NCBI GenBank assembly: GCA_000155715.1
Contig: DS990602.1
Span: 2,468 to 35,720, forward strand
Length of the DNA stretch: 33,253 nt
Direction of reading: 5' to 3'
Source of the DNA: a gamma proteobacterium HTCC5015
GTDB lineage: Bacteria > Pseudomonadota > Gammaproteobacteria > HTCC5015
Shown here in pieces: positions 20,475 to 28,095 of this stretch (position 1 is the first letter of the stretch; each line of letters begins with the position of its first letter). Under the pieces are notes generated by a model. It saw only the letters and a program-made list of their open reading frames with translations. It did no database searches and was not told the origin of the DNA. A program made the translations under genes and the position numbers.

Positions 20475-21491
20475 CTAGTGATGCTCTACTGGACCCTGTC
20501 TGTGAGTGCGGCGCCAAGCTCGTGGCGACTGCCCTGTCCACTGCTTAAAGCAGCGACTAAACGGCGCCAATTCAGAGAAGCCCAAATTCATCGCGAGCGT
20601 GGTCAAATCCGTATTCGTGTTGCGCAGATATTGTAGCGCCAACTTCAAGCGCGTTGTTTTTTGAATCTCTCCAAAACTCGTTCGATCTTTCTTTAAATAG
20701 TTTTGTAGCGAGCGCGGGTGCAAACCAAGCAATTTAGACACGGTGTTCAGATTGCACTCCCCCGTTGGCAACAAGGCGACCATGGCGCTTTCCACTTGCT
20801 GTGGTAAACCAACCGGCTCCCCCAAGAAAGCATGCCGCCACTGACGGCTCAAGCGCTCTCGGGTTTGCTGCGCTGGTTCGATCGGCATTTCCAGTAGGTC
20901 TAGGGGAAAATACAACACATTTTCCGCGCCGTTTAACGTCACAGGTACGCCCAACAATTGCGAGTAGGCGGCCGCACTATCGGAGTTCGACACCGCCAAT
21001 TGCAAGCGCGTGGCGCGGCAGGCACTGGGAATCAACTGTTCCATGCTGCGCAAGAAAAGCGCCATGCTTAACGCACTGAGCTGTGAGCAGTCGACGGCAT
21101 GCGAAAAATCAAAATCCATGCGAATTTCAATCAAGCCGCCATCAATACCCACATCAATCTGCACACCGCGGGCGTGAAAGTCGAGGTGGCGCTGCAACAG
21201 TGTCAGCGCATCGGGCAAATTCGTTTGCAAACACATCAAAGAGCCGAGTGCGCCCACCGCTTCCAAGCCTTGTTGCCAGCCCAGTTGAGCGCCAAACATC
21301 GAATCGCCGCAACACTCAGCCGCTAAGTTAAGTACCTCTGCGAGGGACTCGTAGGGCATGTAGAGGTCCACGTCTTTGAGCATCCCCACACTCAAACCCA
21401 CATGACGCAGCAACCGCTCGGGAGACTCGCCATAGGCCCTGACCTTGTCAGCAAAACCAATCAGCGCCCCCGATCTCGCAAAATACCTCAC
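20475..21491 (-). CDS. AraC-family transcriptional regulator (OruR/VirS type)
   Basis: The 338-residue protein has an N-terminal arabinose-binding-like domain (about 20-210) of the OruR/ArgR/VirS kind and a C-terminal AraC double helix-turn-helix (about 245-330) with VSKLLGLHPRSLQNYL, LRNTNTDLTTLAMNLGFSE and FSRCFKQWTGQSPRAWRR. A TTG at 21518 is in frame, but the GTG at 21491 has a much better SD (AGAGAGGG). It is divergent from an SDR-MBL-hydrolase-SDR-monooxygenase series, which it most likely activates, as VirS does for the mymA operon in mycobacteria. A pair of direct repeats in the shared intergenic region is the probable operator. The ZIP gene follows in the same transcript. Confidence 0.93.
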   Translation of the reverse strand: MRYFARSGALIGFADKVRAYGESPERLLRHVGLSVGMLKDVDLYMPYESLAEVLNLAAECCGDSMFGAQLGWQQGLEAVGALGSLMCLQTNLPDALTLLQRHLDFHARGVQIDVGIDGGLIEIRMDFDFSHAVDCSQLSALSMALFLRSMEQLIPSACRATRLQLAVSNSDSAAAYSQLLGVPVTLNGAENVLYFPLDLLEMPIEPAQQTRERLSRQWRHAFLGEPVGLPQQVESAMVALLPTGECNLNTVSKLLGLHPRSLQNYLKKDRTSFGEIQKTTRLKLALQYLRNTNTDLTTLAMNLGFSELAPFSRCFKQWTGQSPRAWRRTHRQGPVEHH

Positions 21492-21503
21492 ACACCCTCT
21501 CTT

Positions 21504-21540
21504 TTCGCAATTGATCAAATATATATTCGCAAAATATCAA
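21504..21540 (+). repeat. Direct repeat, probable AraC-type operator
   Basis: TTCGCAAttgATCAA (21504-21518) and TTCGCAAaatATCAA (21526-21540) agree at 12 of 15 positions with a period of 22 bases, close to two helical turns, as is typical of AraC-family half-sites. The second copy overlaps the -35 position of the plus-strand promoter. Confidence 0.6.
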
Positions 21541-21557
21541 GCAATCGTCGATACAAG

Positions 21558-21566
21558 TGATTTAAT
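21558..21566 (+). promoter_or_regulatory. Extended -10 promoter of the SDR-monooxygenase gene series
   Basis: TGaTTTAAT (21558-21566) is an extended -10. The matching -35 window (about 21538-21543, CAAGCA) is poor and overlaps the second direct repeat, as expected for a promoter that needs an activator. Confidence 0.45.
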
Positions 21567-21610
21567 CTGGTCACACCCTAAAAAAACACCCCCATGACAA
21601 AGGCATTGCG

Positions 21611-22429
21611 ATGAAGCTTTGGCAACACAGCATTATTTCCGGTGGCGGCAGTGGGCTCGGCTTAGGCTTGGCCGAACGCCTCTTACATCGTGGTGGACGC
21701 GTTAGCGTTTTAGATTTAGTCCTCGGCGACGAGGCGCACAGCCGATTGCGGCAAGCGGCCCAAGAAGGGGGCGGTGAATGGCAGTATTTTGAGACCAACC
21801 TAACCGACGAGAGCAGCGTCAACCAGGCCGTTGCCGCCGCGGTAGAAGCCTTTTCTACGCCGAACCTCTGCATCAACTCGGCGGGCATACTCGTCAACAA
21901 AACCTTGAACAAGCTCGACAGTGCGGACTTTAAGAAAGTCATCGACGTCAACGTCACGGGCAGCTTCCACTTTGCTCGCGCCGTACTCCCCCATTTAAAA
22001 GCGGGGGATCGACTCGTCTTGATCGCCTCCATGGCGGGCCTTACCAGCAGCTACGGCTACAGTGCCTACGGCACCTCCAAGTTTGCCGTGGTCGGGCTGG
22101 CCACCACGCTGCGCTATGAATACGAGGCACTGGGCATCGGCATTACCTGTGTTTGCCCCCCCGAAGTCAAAACACCGATGGTGGCCGTGGAGCGCAGCCC
22201 CGGTCAGGCCGACCCAATTGCGCTGGCTCTGAAAGATATCGCGGGATCGCTTGAGCCCGATTTTGCCTGTGACGCCATATTAAAAGGGATCGATAAAGGT
22301 CAATGGCTGGTCATTCCAGGCACCAAAAGTAAACTCACCGCCATGGGCGCCCGCTACTTCCCCAATGCGTTTATGGCTCTGAGCACCCTCATTGTGAGGC
22401 ATCTGATGAAAAAGCATTCGACCTCGTAA
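21611..22429 (+). CDS. Short-chain dehydrogenase/reductase
   Basis: This 272-residue classical SDR oxidises or reduces an alcohol/carbonyl pair. It has the cofactor loop SGGGSGLGLG (10-19), an acidic residue at the end of beta-2 (Asp35, favouring NAD over NADP), CINSAG (87-92), and the catalytic set Ser140, Tyr153 and Lys157 in the YGTSK motif. The C-terminus has a hydrophobic patch (about 245-266, FMALSTLIVRHLM) that could touch membrane. SD AAAGG lies before the ATG at 21611. It is the first gene of the series divergent from the AraC regulator; the MBL-fold gene follows after 40 bases. Confidence 0.93.
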   Translation: MKLWQHSIISGGGSGLGLGLAERLLHRGGRVSVLDLVLGDEAHSRLRQAAQEGGGEWQYFETNLTDESSVNQAVAAAVEAFSTPNLCINSAGILVNKTLNKLDSADFKKVIDVNVTGSFHFARAVLPHLKAGDRLVLIASMAGLTSSYGYSAYGTSKFAVVGLATTLRYEYEALGIGITCVCPPEVKTPMVAVERSPGQADPIALALKDIAGSLEPDFACDAILKGIDKGQWLVIPGTKSKLTAMGARYFPNAFMALSTLIVRHLMKKHSTS

Positions 22430-22469
22430 GTCCTACATAAGAACCACCACACCACGACGGGAAATCACT

Positions 22470-23522
22470 ATGAACGACTTCAAACCGATTAAACATTTTG
22501 ACGGCTCGCGCAAAGCCTACGGCCAACAAAGCCGTGTTGAAGACACCCGCGGCGCCGCCGAAGACTTCCGCCGCGAGATGCTCGCGGGACCCAAGGTGCG
22601 CTACTTTGAATCTTTTGATCTCGTCACTGTGCCCTACCCCACGCGCTACGGTCTGCGCAATGCTTTCTCACGCGAGCGCTGGGTCGAGTTTTTACACATC
22701 CGCAATCGTATGTTCGTCGTACAATTCGACACATCAGACGGCCTTAAAACGCTGTTAGTCTCCCCATCCGATCACGAGCGCGGTGAAGAAACCCCCTATT
22801 TCCGTCGCCTTGTCGATAGCACACCCAGCTTTTTGGTGAATTACATTGCGCGTCGCCACACCACGGTGCCCCAAATTTTGCAGCGCATTGGCTTAAAGCC
22901 CGAAGATATCGACTACATCACCTACGACCACCTACACACCCAAGATGTTCGACGCTGGCTGGGCACGAACGAAGAAGACGCCCTGTTCCCCAACGCCCAA
23001 CTGCTGGTGCACTGGCGCGAGTGGGAATCGGCGCTCGACCTCAACCCCTATCAAGCCGACTGGTACTGTCCACAGGGCATCCACGGCATTCCCGCAGAGA
23101 AAATTATCCAGTTTGATGGCTCCATTATGCTTGGAGACGGCTGTGCACTCGTCCACACACCCGGCCACACAGAGGGCAATCACTCCATCGTCACCCACAC
23201 CGACGAAGGTCTTTGGGTGACCAGCGAAAATGGCATCAGCGTCGACGCCTACGCGCCACAGCTCTCTCGCATTAGCGGTGTTGCCGACTACGCCAACACC
23301 ATCGGGACCGAAATTATTATTAACGGCAACACTTTGGAAAATGCCGTGGATCAATACATCTCTATGGTGCAAGAAAAAACCATTGCCGGCCCATCGCAAC
23401 GCGATGCGCGCTATCCCAACGTGTTCCCCTCCTCTGAGTTAACGCCCTTTTGGTTATTCCCGGGGACCCGCCCCTCCTTCTATGTGGGCAATGCCAAGCA
23501 CGGACAATTGACGAAACCCTAA
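22470..23522 (+). CDS. Metallo-beta-lactamase-fold protein with atypical metal site
   Basis: The 350-residue protein has the MBL layout: GLKPEDIDYITYDHLH (about 141-156), LLVHWREWE, a substrate-pocket region, and LVHTPGHTEGNHSI (227-240). The metal motif HxHxDH reads HLHTQD (154-159), so the Asp/His pair is replaced by Gln/Asp. The later bridging Asp position appears as Glu253 (VTSENG), and the last His region reads INGNT. His229 is kept. It may bind metal differently or have lost catalysis. Role unknown; its place between an SDR and a diiron-type hydrolase suggests a lactone or ester hydrolysis step after Baeyer-Villiger oxidation. It starts at 22470 after SD GGGAAATC. Confidence 0.85.
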   Translation: MNDFKPIKHFDGSRKAYGQQSRVEDTRGAAEDFRREMLAGPKVRYFESFDLVTVPYPTRYGLRNAFSRERWVEFLHIRNRMFVVQFDTSDGLKTLLVSPSDHERGEETPYFRRLVDSTPSFLVNYIARRHTTVPQILQRIGLKPEDIDYITYDHLHTQDVRRWLGTNEEDALFPNAQLLVHWREWESALDLNPYQADWYCPQGIHGIPAEKIIQFDGSIMLGDGCALVHTPGHTEGNHSIVTHTDEGLWVTSENGISVDAYAPQLSRISGVADYANTIGTEIIINGNTLENAVDQYISMVQEKTIAGPSQRDARYPNVFPSSELTPFWLFPGTRPSFYVGNAKHGQLTKP

Positions 23523-23689
23523 ACACATCGGCCTCAGGCGAAAGCTTGGGGCTCAACATCTCGCGGTAAACCCGAATTGAATCCGAACAAAAGTTCAGAT
23601 TAGCATTTTAATGAGTCGATAAACCCCTGAATCCACAGGAAATCGATGCTGAACTGACCATACAACCTTGCATTACAAAGGTATCGGAT

Positions 23690-24628
23690 ATGATTGCAGC
23701 CGCTCTACAAACGCCATTGTCCCTTGTTCGTTCCCCAAAAACCGAACAAGAGCCCATTCCCGTGCGACATATGAAATTTGAGTTCGATGCAAAAAGCGTC
23801 GACGACAAATTCTTACTCAACACGGAATTGGCATCCGCCTATTTTGAGGCACTTTCTATCTTCCTCACCTTTGGTGAAGACTTGGTCATCGACACCGCTC
23901 GATACCATCGCCAATTCGTCGACGATCCTGTGTTAAAACAGCGCGTCACCTCGCTGATTGGGCAGGAGGCCGTCCACTCTAAAGCGCACAACGAGTGGAA
24001 CGACATGCTTCAACTCAATCGCTTTCCCGTGTCGATTTACCGCTTTTTAGCCCAGCAAGTGTTTGACTATGGTTTCAAGCAATTGCCCAACCCGATGCAG
24101 CTATCGCTGATGGCGGGCATTGAGCATTTCACTGCGGTAATGGCCGAGTTTTTCATGAAGCACGAAGACATGTTCTTTTCGACTGATGACGAAAAACAGC
24201 GCGCTCTTTGGATGTGGCACATGCTTGAGGAATCCGAACACAAAGACATTGCCTACGATGTTTTCCAAGAGCTGTCCGGCAGCTATCCGCTGCGCATTGC
24301 GGGTTTCGCAATGGCCTTCGGCACGATCTTGGGGCTCATTCCCTTGGCCACCAGCGTCATCCCCTTTTACCGCCGCCCCCGCAATTTGATCAGCCCCGCT
24401 TTTTGGAAAGATGCCAAACGCAGCGTCGGTGTGCTGTTCGGTAAAAAAGACGGTGTCTACGGCAGCACCATTGGTCACGTGCTGGATTATTTGCGCCGCG
24501 ATTTTCACCCCAACGATCACGACACCAGTGAGTATCTCGAGTACTACAAAGAGACACTCCTCCACCCCGAAACCGGCTTACTCACCCCCTACTTGGTGAA
24601 AGAAACCGTACCGCCTTTACGCAAGTGA
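23690..24628 (+). CDS. Ferritin-like metal-dependent hydrolase (PF10118/COG3687 type), copy 1
   Basis: The 312-residue protein belongs to the family annotated as predicted metal-dependent hydrolases. Its metal ligands follow a ferritin-like four-helix pattern: Glu63 (FGE), GQEAVHSKAH (Glu93, His96), GIEHFTA (Glu145) and LEESEHKDIAYD (Glu181, His184). The reaction is unproven in the family. A hydrophobic stretch (about 203-225) may be buried or membrane-associated. The ATG at 23690 has SD AAAGG; a 167-base gap precedes it, so an extra promoter is possible. The stop overlaps an alternative GTG start of the next SDR gene. A second copy is encoded on the other strand at 27097-27990; the two share the HSKxH and EESEHK segments. 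Confidence 0.9.
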   Translation: MIAAALQTPLSLVRSPKTEQEPIPVRHMKFEFDAKSVDDKFLLNTELASAYFEALSIFLTFGEDLVIDTARYHRQFVDDPVLKQRVTSLIGQEAVHSKAHNEWNDMLQLNRFPVSIYRFLAQQVFDYGFKQLPNPMQLSLMAGIEHFTAVMAEFFMKHEDMFFSTDDEKQRALWMWHMLEESEHKDIAYDVFQELSGSYPLRIAGFAMAFGTILGLIPLATSVIPFYRRPRNLISPAFWKDAKRSVGVLFGKKDGVYGSTIGHVLDYLRRDFHPNDHDTSEYLEYYKETLLHPETGLLTPYLVKETVPPLRK

Positions 24629-24633
24629 TAGAC

Positions 24634-25470
24634 ATGAAAAACTGGTTATCGAAAAAGAACACCTCACCCAGCCACAATGCCTATGCGGTTGTCACTGGCG
24701 CGGGCAGTGGTATTGGCCGCAGCTTTGCTATGGAGCTGGCGAGTCGACAATCGCAGGTGGTCTGCTCCGACATTAACTTGGCCGCCGCCGAAGAGACCGC
24801 CGAACGCATTCGCAAAGCCGGTGGCAAGGCCTACGCTGTTCGCTGTGACGTGGGTAATGCAGAAGAGGTTGCCCAGCTTGCCGATGAAGCGGAGGCACTT
24901 TTGGGCCATCCCGTGAGCTTAGTCATCAACAACGCCGGCGTCGGCATAGGTGGAAAGTTTGATGAAATGAGCCTAGACGATTGGCACTGGTGTATGAACA
25001 TCAATCTGTGGGGGGTTATCCACGGTTGCCATCACTTTGTGCCGCGTTTTAAACGCCAAGGGCACGGCGCCATCATCAATGTCGCCTCCGCCGCATCCTA
25101 TACCGCTGCGCCCGAAATGAGTGTCTACAACGTCACCAAAGCGGGTGTACTCGCCCTGTCGGAAACCCTGTCGTCCGAGCTCAAAAAGAACAACATCAAG
25201 GTGAATGTGCTCTGCCCGACGCTGGTGCCTACCAACATCATTAAAAGTGGCCGCCTACCCGGACGCTACTCCAAGTTGGCAGATCACGCGCTGATGAACT
25301 ATTCAATGACGACCAGTGAAGCGGTCGCCAAGCTCACTCTGGATCGTCTCGACAAAGGCCAGCTCTACACCACGCCGCAAGTAGATGCCAAAGTTTTCTG
25401 GATGATGAAGCGCGCATCCCCTAAGTGGTACACCAACCTTTTGGGTCTGTCCTATCAATTTTTTAAGTAA
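24634..25470 (+). CDS. Short-chain dehydrogenase/reductase, second in the cluster
   Basis: This 278-residue classical SDR has TGAGSGIG (21-28), Asp46 after beta-2 (NAD preference likely), NNAG (99-102), Ser152, and YNVTK with Tyr165 and Lys169. The tail is hydrophobic and aromatic (YTNLLGLSYQFF). A GTG at 24625, overlapping the upstream stop, is the other possible start; neither has a strong SD. It lies between the ferritin-like hydrolase and the monooxygenase genes in the same direction with small gaps, so it probably makes or consumes the ketone used by the monooxygenase. Similarity to the first SDR is only at family level. Confidence 0.93.
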   Translation: MKNWLSKKNTSPSHNAYAVVTGAGSGIGRSFAMELASRQSQVVCSDINLAAAEETAERIRKAGGKAYAVRCDVGNAEEVAQLADEAEALLGHPVSLVINNAGVGIGGKFDEMSLDDWHWCMNINLWGVIHGCHHFVPRFKRQGHGAIINVASAASYTAAPEMSVYNVTKAGVLALSETLSSELKKNNIKVNVLCPTLVPTNIIKSGRLPGRYSKLADHALMNYSMTTSEAVAKLTLDRLDKGQLYTTPQVDAKVFWMMKRASPKWYTNLLGLSYQFFK

Positions 25471-25492
25471 CACTTAAAGCCGAAGATTTCCT

Positions 25493-27001
25493 ATGCCAAA
25501 AAACAAACGCAATACGTCGAGCGAGATTTACGATTCGTTTATTGTCGGCGCCGGTATTTCCGGCTTAGCCGCGGCCATTAAACTCAAACAATCGGGTTAC
25601 GAGCATTTCAAAATTATTGAAAAAGCCAACCGCGTTGGTGGCACGTGGCGCGAGAACACCTATCCGGGCTGTGGCTGCGACGTACCCTCGTCTCTGTACT
25701 CCTACTCATTTGCGCCCAGCAGCGAGTGGAGCCACCTGTTCGCCAAGCAGCCCGAAATTTTGCACTACTTGGAAACGGTCAGCCGAGATTTTGATATTGA
25801 ACCAATGATTGAGTTCAACACGAGCTTGGACGAAGCCCGCTGGGACGAGCAAAAAAAATACTGGGTTCTCGACACCAACAACGGTCGCCACTTCGCCAAG
25901 AGCGTCATTTTTGCCACGGGCCCCATTACCGAGCCCTCGATTCCCAAGCTGCCCGACCTGGAGAACTTCAAAGGTGAGATGTTTCACTCGGCACAGTGGA
26001 ATCACGATTATGATTTAAGCGACAAGCGCGTCGCCGTTATTGGCACGGGTGCGTCTGCCATTCAGTTCGTGCCGCAAATTCAGCCTAAGGTAAAAACACT
26101 CTATGTGTTCCAACGCACGGCGCCTTGGGTGCTGCCCAAACCCGATCTACCGCTGAACAACATCAGTAAAAAAGCCATTGCCCACTTCCCGCAAATTCAA
26201 AAGAACTGGCGCAACACCGTGGCGCATATCTTGAACGGCGTTAACTTTGGACTGCGCAATCCCAAGGCACTCAAACCTGTGAATGTGCTAGCCAAGCAAT
26301 TGCTAAAACTACAAATCAAAGATCGCACTCTGCGTAAAAATGTCACGCCCAACTTTGATATTGGCTGCAAACGTATTCTCTTTGCCAACAACTACTACCC
26401 CGCCCTACAAGCCCCCAATACCACGCTAATCCCGCATGGTTTTGTCGGCGTAGAGGGCAACACCGTTATCGCCGCCAACGGTGAGCGGCACGATGTCGAT
26501 GTGATTATCTGGGGCACTGGCTTTGAAGTCTCGCACCCACCGATTGGACAGCGCGTCTTTAACGAAAAAGGCGAGCGTCTCTCCGATCTATGGAAAGACA
26601 GCTCTCCCGAGGCCTATCTTGGAACAGCCATCGACAAAGTACCCAACGCCTTTCTAATGCTGGGTCCCAACGTGTTGGTTTACGACTCCTTCATCCGACT
26701 TGCCGAAGCGCAAACCGACTACATCGTCGATGCACTCACCAAAATGAAACGCGAGTCCATTAGCAAAATGGTCATCCGCCCCGATGTACTCGCGGCCCAT
26801 AACAAACGCGTTCAGCGCAACCTCAAAACAACCGTCTTCAATAGCGGTGGCTGTAGCAGCTACTACTTAGATCAAAATGGTAGAAACTTTGCCGCATGGC
26901 CTTGGTCGCTGTCTGAACTGCAAAGGCGTTTGAACGCCGTTGACCTCAACGAGTACCAAGTCAATTACGCCGCCAAACAAAACAAATCTAAAGCCGCATA
27001 G
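25493..27001 (+). CDS. Flavin-containing monooxygenase of Baeyer-Villiger type
   Basis: The 502-residue protein uses FAD, NADPH and O2 to insert oxygen next to a carbonyl or oxidise a heteroatom. It has an FAD site GAGISGL (19-25), GGTWRENTYPGCGCDVPS (49-66), an NADPH site GTGASA (184-189), and the motif FKGEMFHSAQWN (159-170). That is the Baeyer-Villiger fingerprint FxGxxxHxxxW(P/D) with Asn in the last place. The C-terminal SGGCSSYYLD segment is typical of bacterial 4-hydroxyacetophenone- and MymA-like enzymes. It starts at 25493 after a weak AAGCCGAAG region, 22 bases past the SDR, and ends the series with a terminator downstream. Substrate unknown; a long-chain or cyclic ketone is a guess. 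Confidence 0.93.
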   Translation: MPKNKRNTSSEIYDSFIVGAGISGLAAAIKLKQSGYEHFKIIEKANRVGGTWRENTYPGCGCDVPSSLYSYSFAPSSEWSHLFAKQPEILHYLETVSRDFDIEPMIEFNTSLDEARWDEQKKYWVLDTNNGRHFAKSVIFATGPITEPSIPKLPDLENFKGEMFHSAQWNHDYDLSDKRVAVIGTGASAIQFVPQIQPKVKTLYVFQRTAPWVLPKPDLPLNNISKKAIAHFPQIQKNWRNTVAHILNGVNFGLRNPKALKPVNVLAKQLLKLQIKDRTLRKNVTPNFDIGCKRILFANNYYPALQAPNTTLIPHGFVGVEGNTVIAANGERHDVDVIIWGTGFEVSHPPIGQRVFNEKGERLSDLWKDSSPEAYLGTAIDKVPNAFLMLGPNVLVYDSFIRLAEAQTDYIVDALTKMKRESISKMVIRPDVLAAHNKRVQRNLKTTVFNSGGCSSYYLDQNGRNFAAWPWSLSELQRRLNAVDLNEYQVNYAAKQNKSKAA

Positions 27002-27049
27002 CAGCCCCTCAAGCCATCACAGCTTGGAAGGGTATTGCTCCTTTGCGTT

Positions 27050-27080
27050 ATGGCCGTCGATAAGACGGCCATCTCTTTTC
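27050..27080 (+). terminator. Terminator after the monooxygenase gene
   Basis: ATGGCCGTC (27050-27058) and GACGGCCAT (27064-27072) form a perfect 9-bp stem with a GATAA loop, followed by CTCTTTTC. The T-rich side favours plus-strand termination. It lies between convergent genes. Confidence 0.65.
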
Positions 27081-27096
27081 TCGCCAAATCCTGCAA

Positions 27097-27990
27097 TTAA
27101 GACGCTTTTTTCATCACGGGCGCCAGCCACTTGCGCTTGGCTTTTGCGACCAAATCTCGGGCATCGTGATTCCATGGGTGAAAGTTGGGACTGTAGTAAC
27201 TGAAGTAGGAAGGCAACAGTTTGCGAAATACGCCGGGCTTGCCCCACATGTAGTTGAGGCCGCCGAGCCAAGATTTTAAATTGAATAATTGGCCGTCCTC
27301 TTTCATCAGCTGAGCGAGGTGAATACCGCTGAACAGCGGGAACATCACACTCACCGCCATCATTTCCGTAATACGCACCCACTCGCTGCCACCAATACTT
27401 TTATAAACGTCGAAGGCCACCGCCTTGTGTTCGGATTCTTCAATGGCGTGCCAAGCCCAGATAGGGGCCATGCGGGGATCCATTTGCTCCAAGGCGTCGT
27501 ACTTGAGCAAAAACTCCTCGGCCATCAGAGCGGTGAAGTGCTCAACCGCGACGGTGTGGGCCAACTGGCGCTCGGGGCTAAAGCGTTTACGCATCCAGTT
27601 CATGAGTGTTTCAATCTCGCGCTCGAGCCGATCGAGCTGAATACCGCGATCCTGTAAGTACCCATTTAAGGCTTTGTGTTCTTTTGAATGATGGGCCTCT
27701 TGACCGATAAAGCCACGCACCGCCTCTTTCAGTTCGGGGTCGGTGATTTGCTTTTGATAGTGGCGCACCGAGTCAATAAAAAAGCGTTCGCCCGGAGGAA
27801 AGCTAGAAGAAAGCGCAGCCAGTAATAGCGTTTTGACGGGGTCGTTGTCCCACCAGTACTTAGGCACATCGTCGGCAAGATCAAAGTCGGGCTGGCGCAC
27901 TTCGGGAATCATGCCCTTGGGGGTCGGTGTTTTCAGTCCACTGCGCTGGGTAATATCGTGTACAGCAGCTTTATTGTTTTTATGGGTCAT
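27097..27990 (-). CDS. Ferritin-like metal-dependent hydrolase (PF10118/COG3687 type), copy 2
   Basis: The 297-residue protein is a paralogue of the product at 23690-24628. Its metal pattern is Glu68 (PGERFF), GQEAHHSKEH (Glu98, His101), VEHFTALMAEEF (Glu150, Glu158) and IEESEHKAVAFD (Glu184 or Glu185, His188). Function is unproven. An in-frame ATG at 28005 exists, but the ATG at 27990 has a perfect AGGAGG seven bases away, so it is taken as the start. It is transcribed away from the AraC-type regulator at 28096 and converges with the monooxygenase gene. The arrangement suggests control by that regulator. Confidence 0.92.
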   Translation of the reverse strand: MTHKNNKAAVHDITQRSGLKTPTPKGMIPEVRQPDFDLADDVPKYWWDNDPVKTLLLAALSSSFPPGERFFIDSVRHYQKQITDPELKEAVRGFIGQEAHHSKEHKALNGYLQDRGIQLDRLEREIETLMNWMRKRFSPERQLAHTVAVEHFTALMAEEFLLKYDALEQMDPRMAPIWAWHAIEESEHKAVAFDVYKSIGGSEWVRITEMMAVSVMFPLFSGIHLAQLMKEDGQLFNLKSWLGGLNYMWGKPGVFRKLLPSYFSYYSPNFHPWNHDARDLVAKAKRKWLAPVMKKAS

Positions 27991-28095
27991 GGTGTGCCTC
28001 CTCATCAGGCCTTATTGCTATGAATCCATCATACTGGCGAGAAATCCACAGTCGTGAGAGGATGAGCGGACAACCTACTTGTCATTGGTGGCCAT

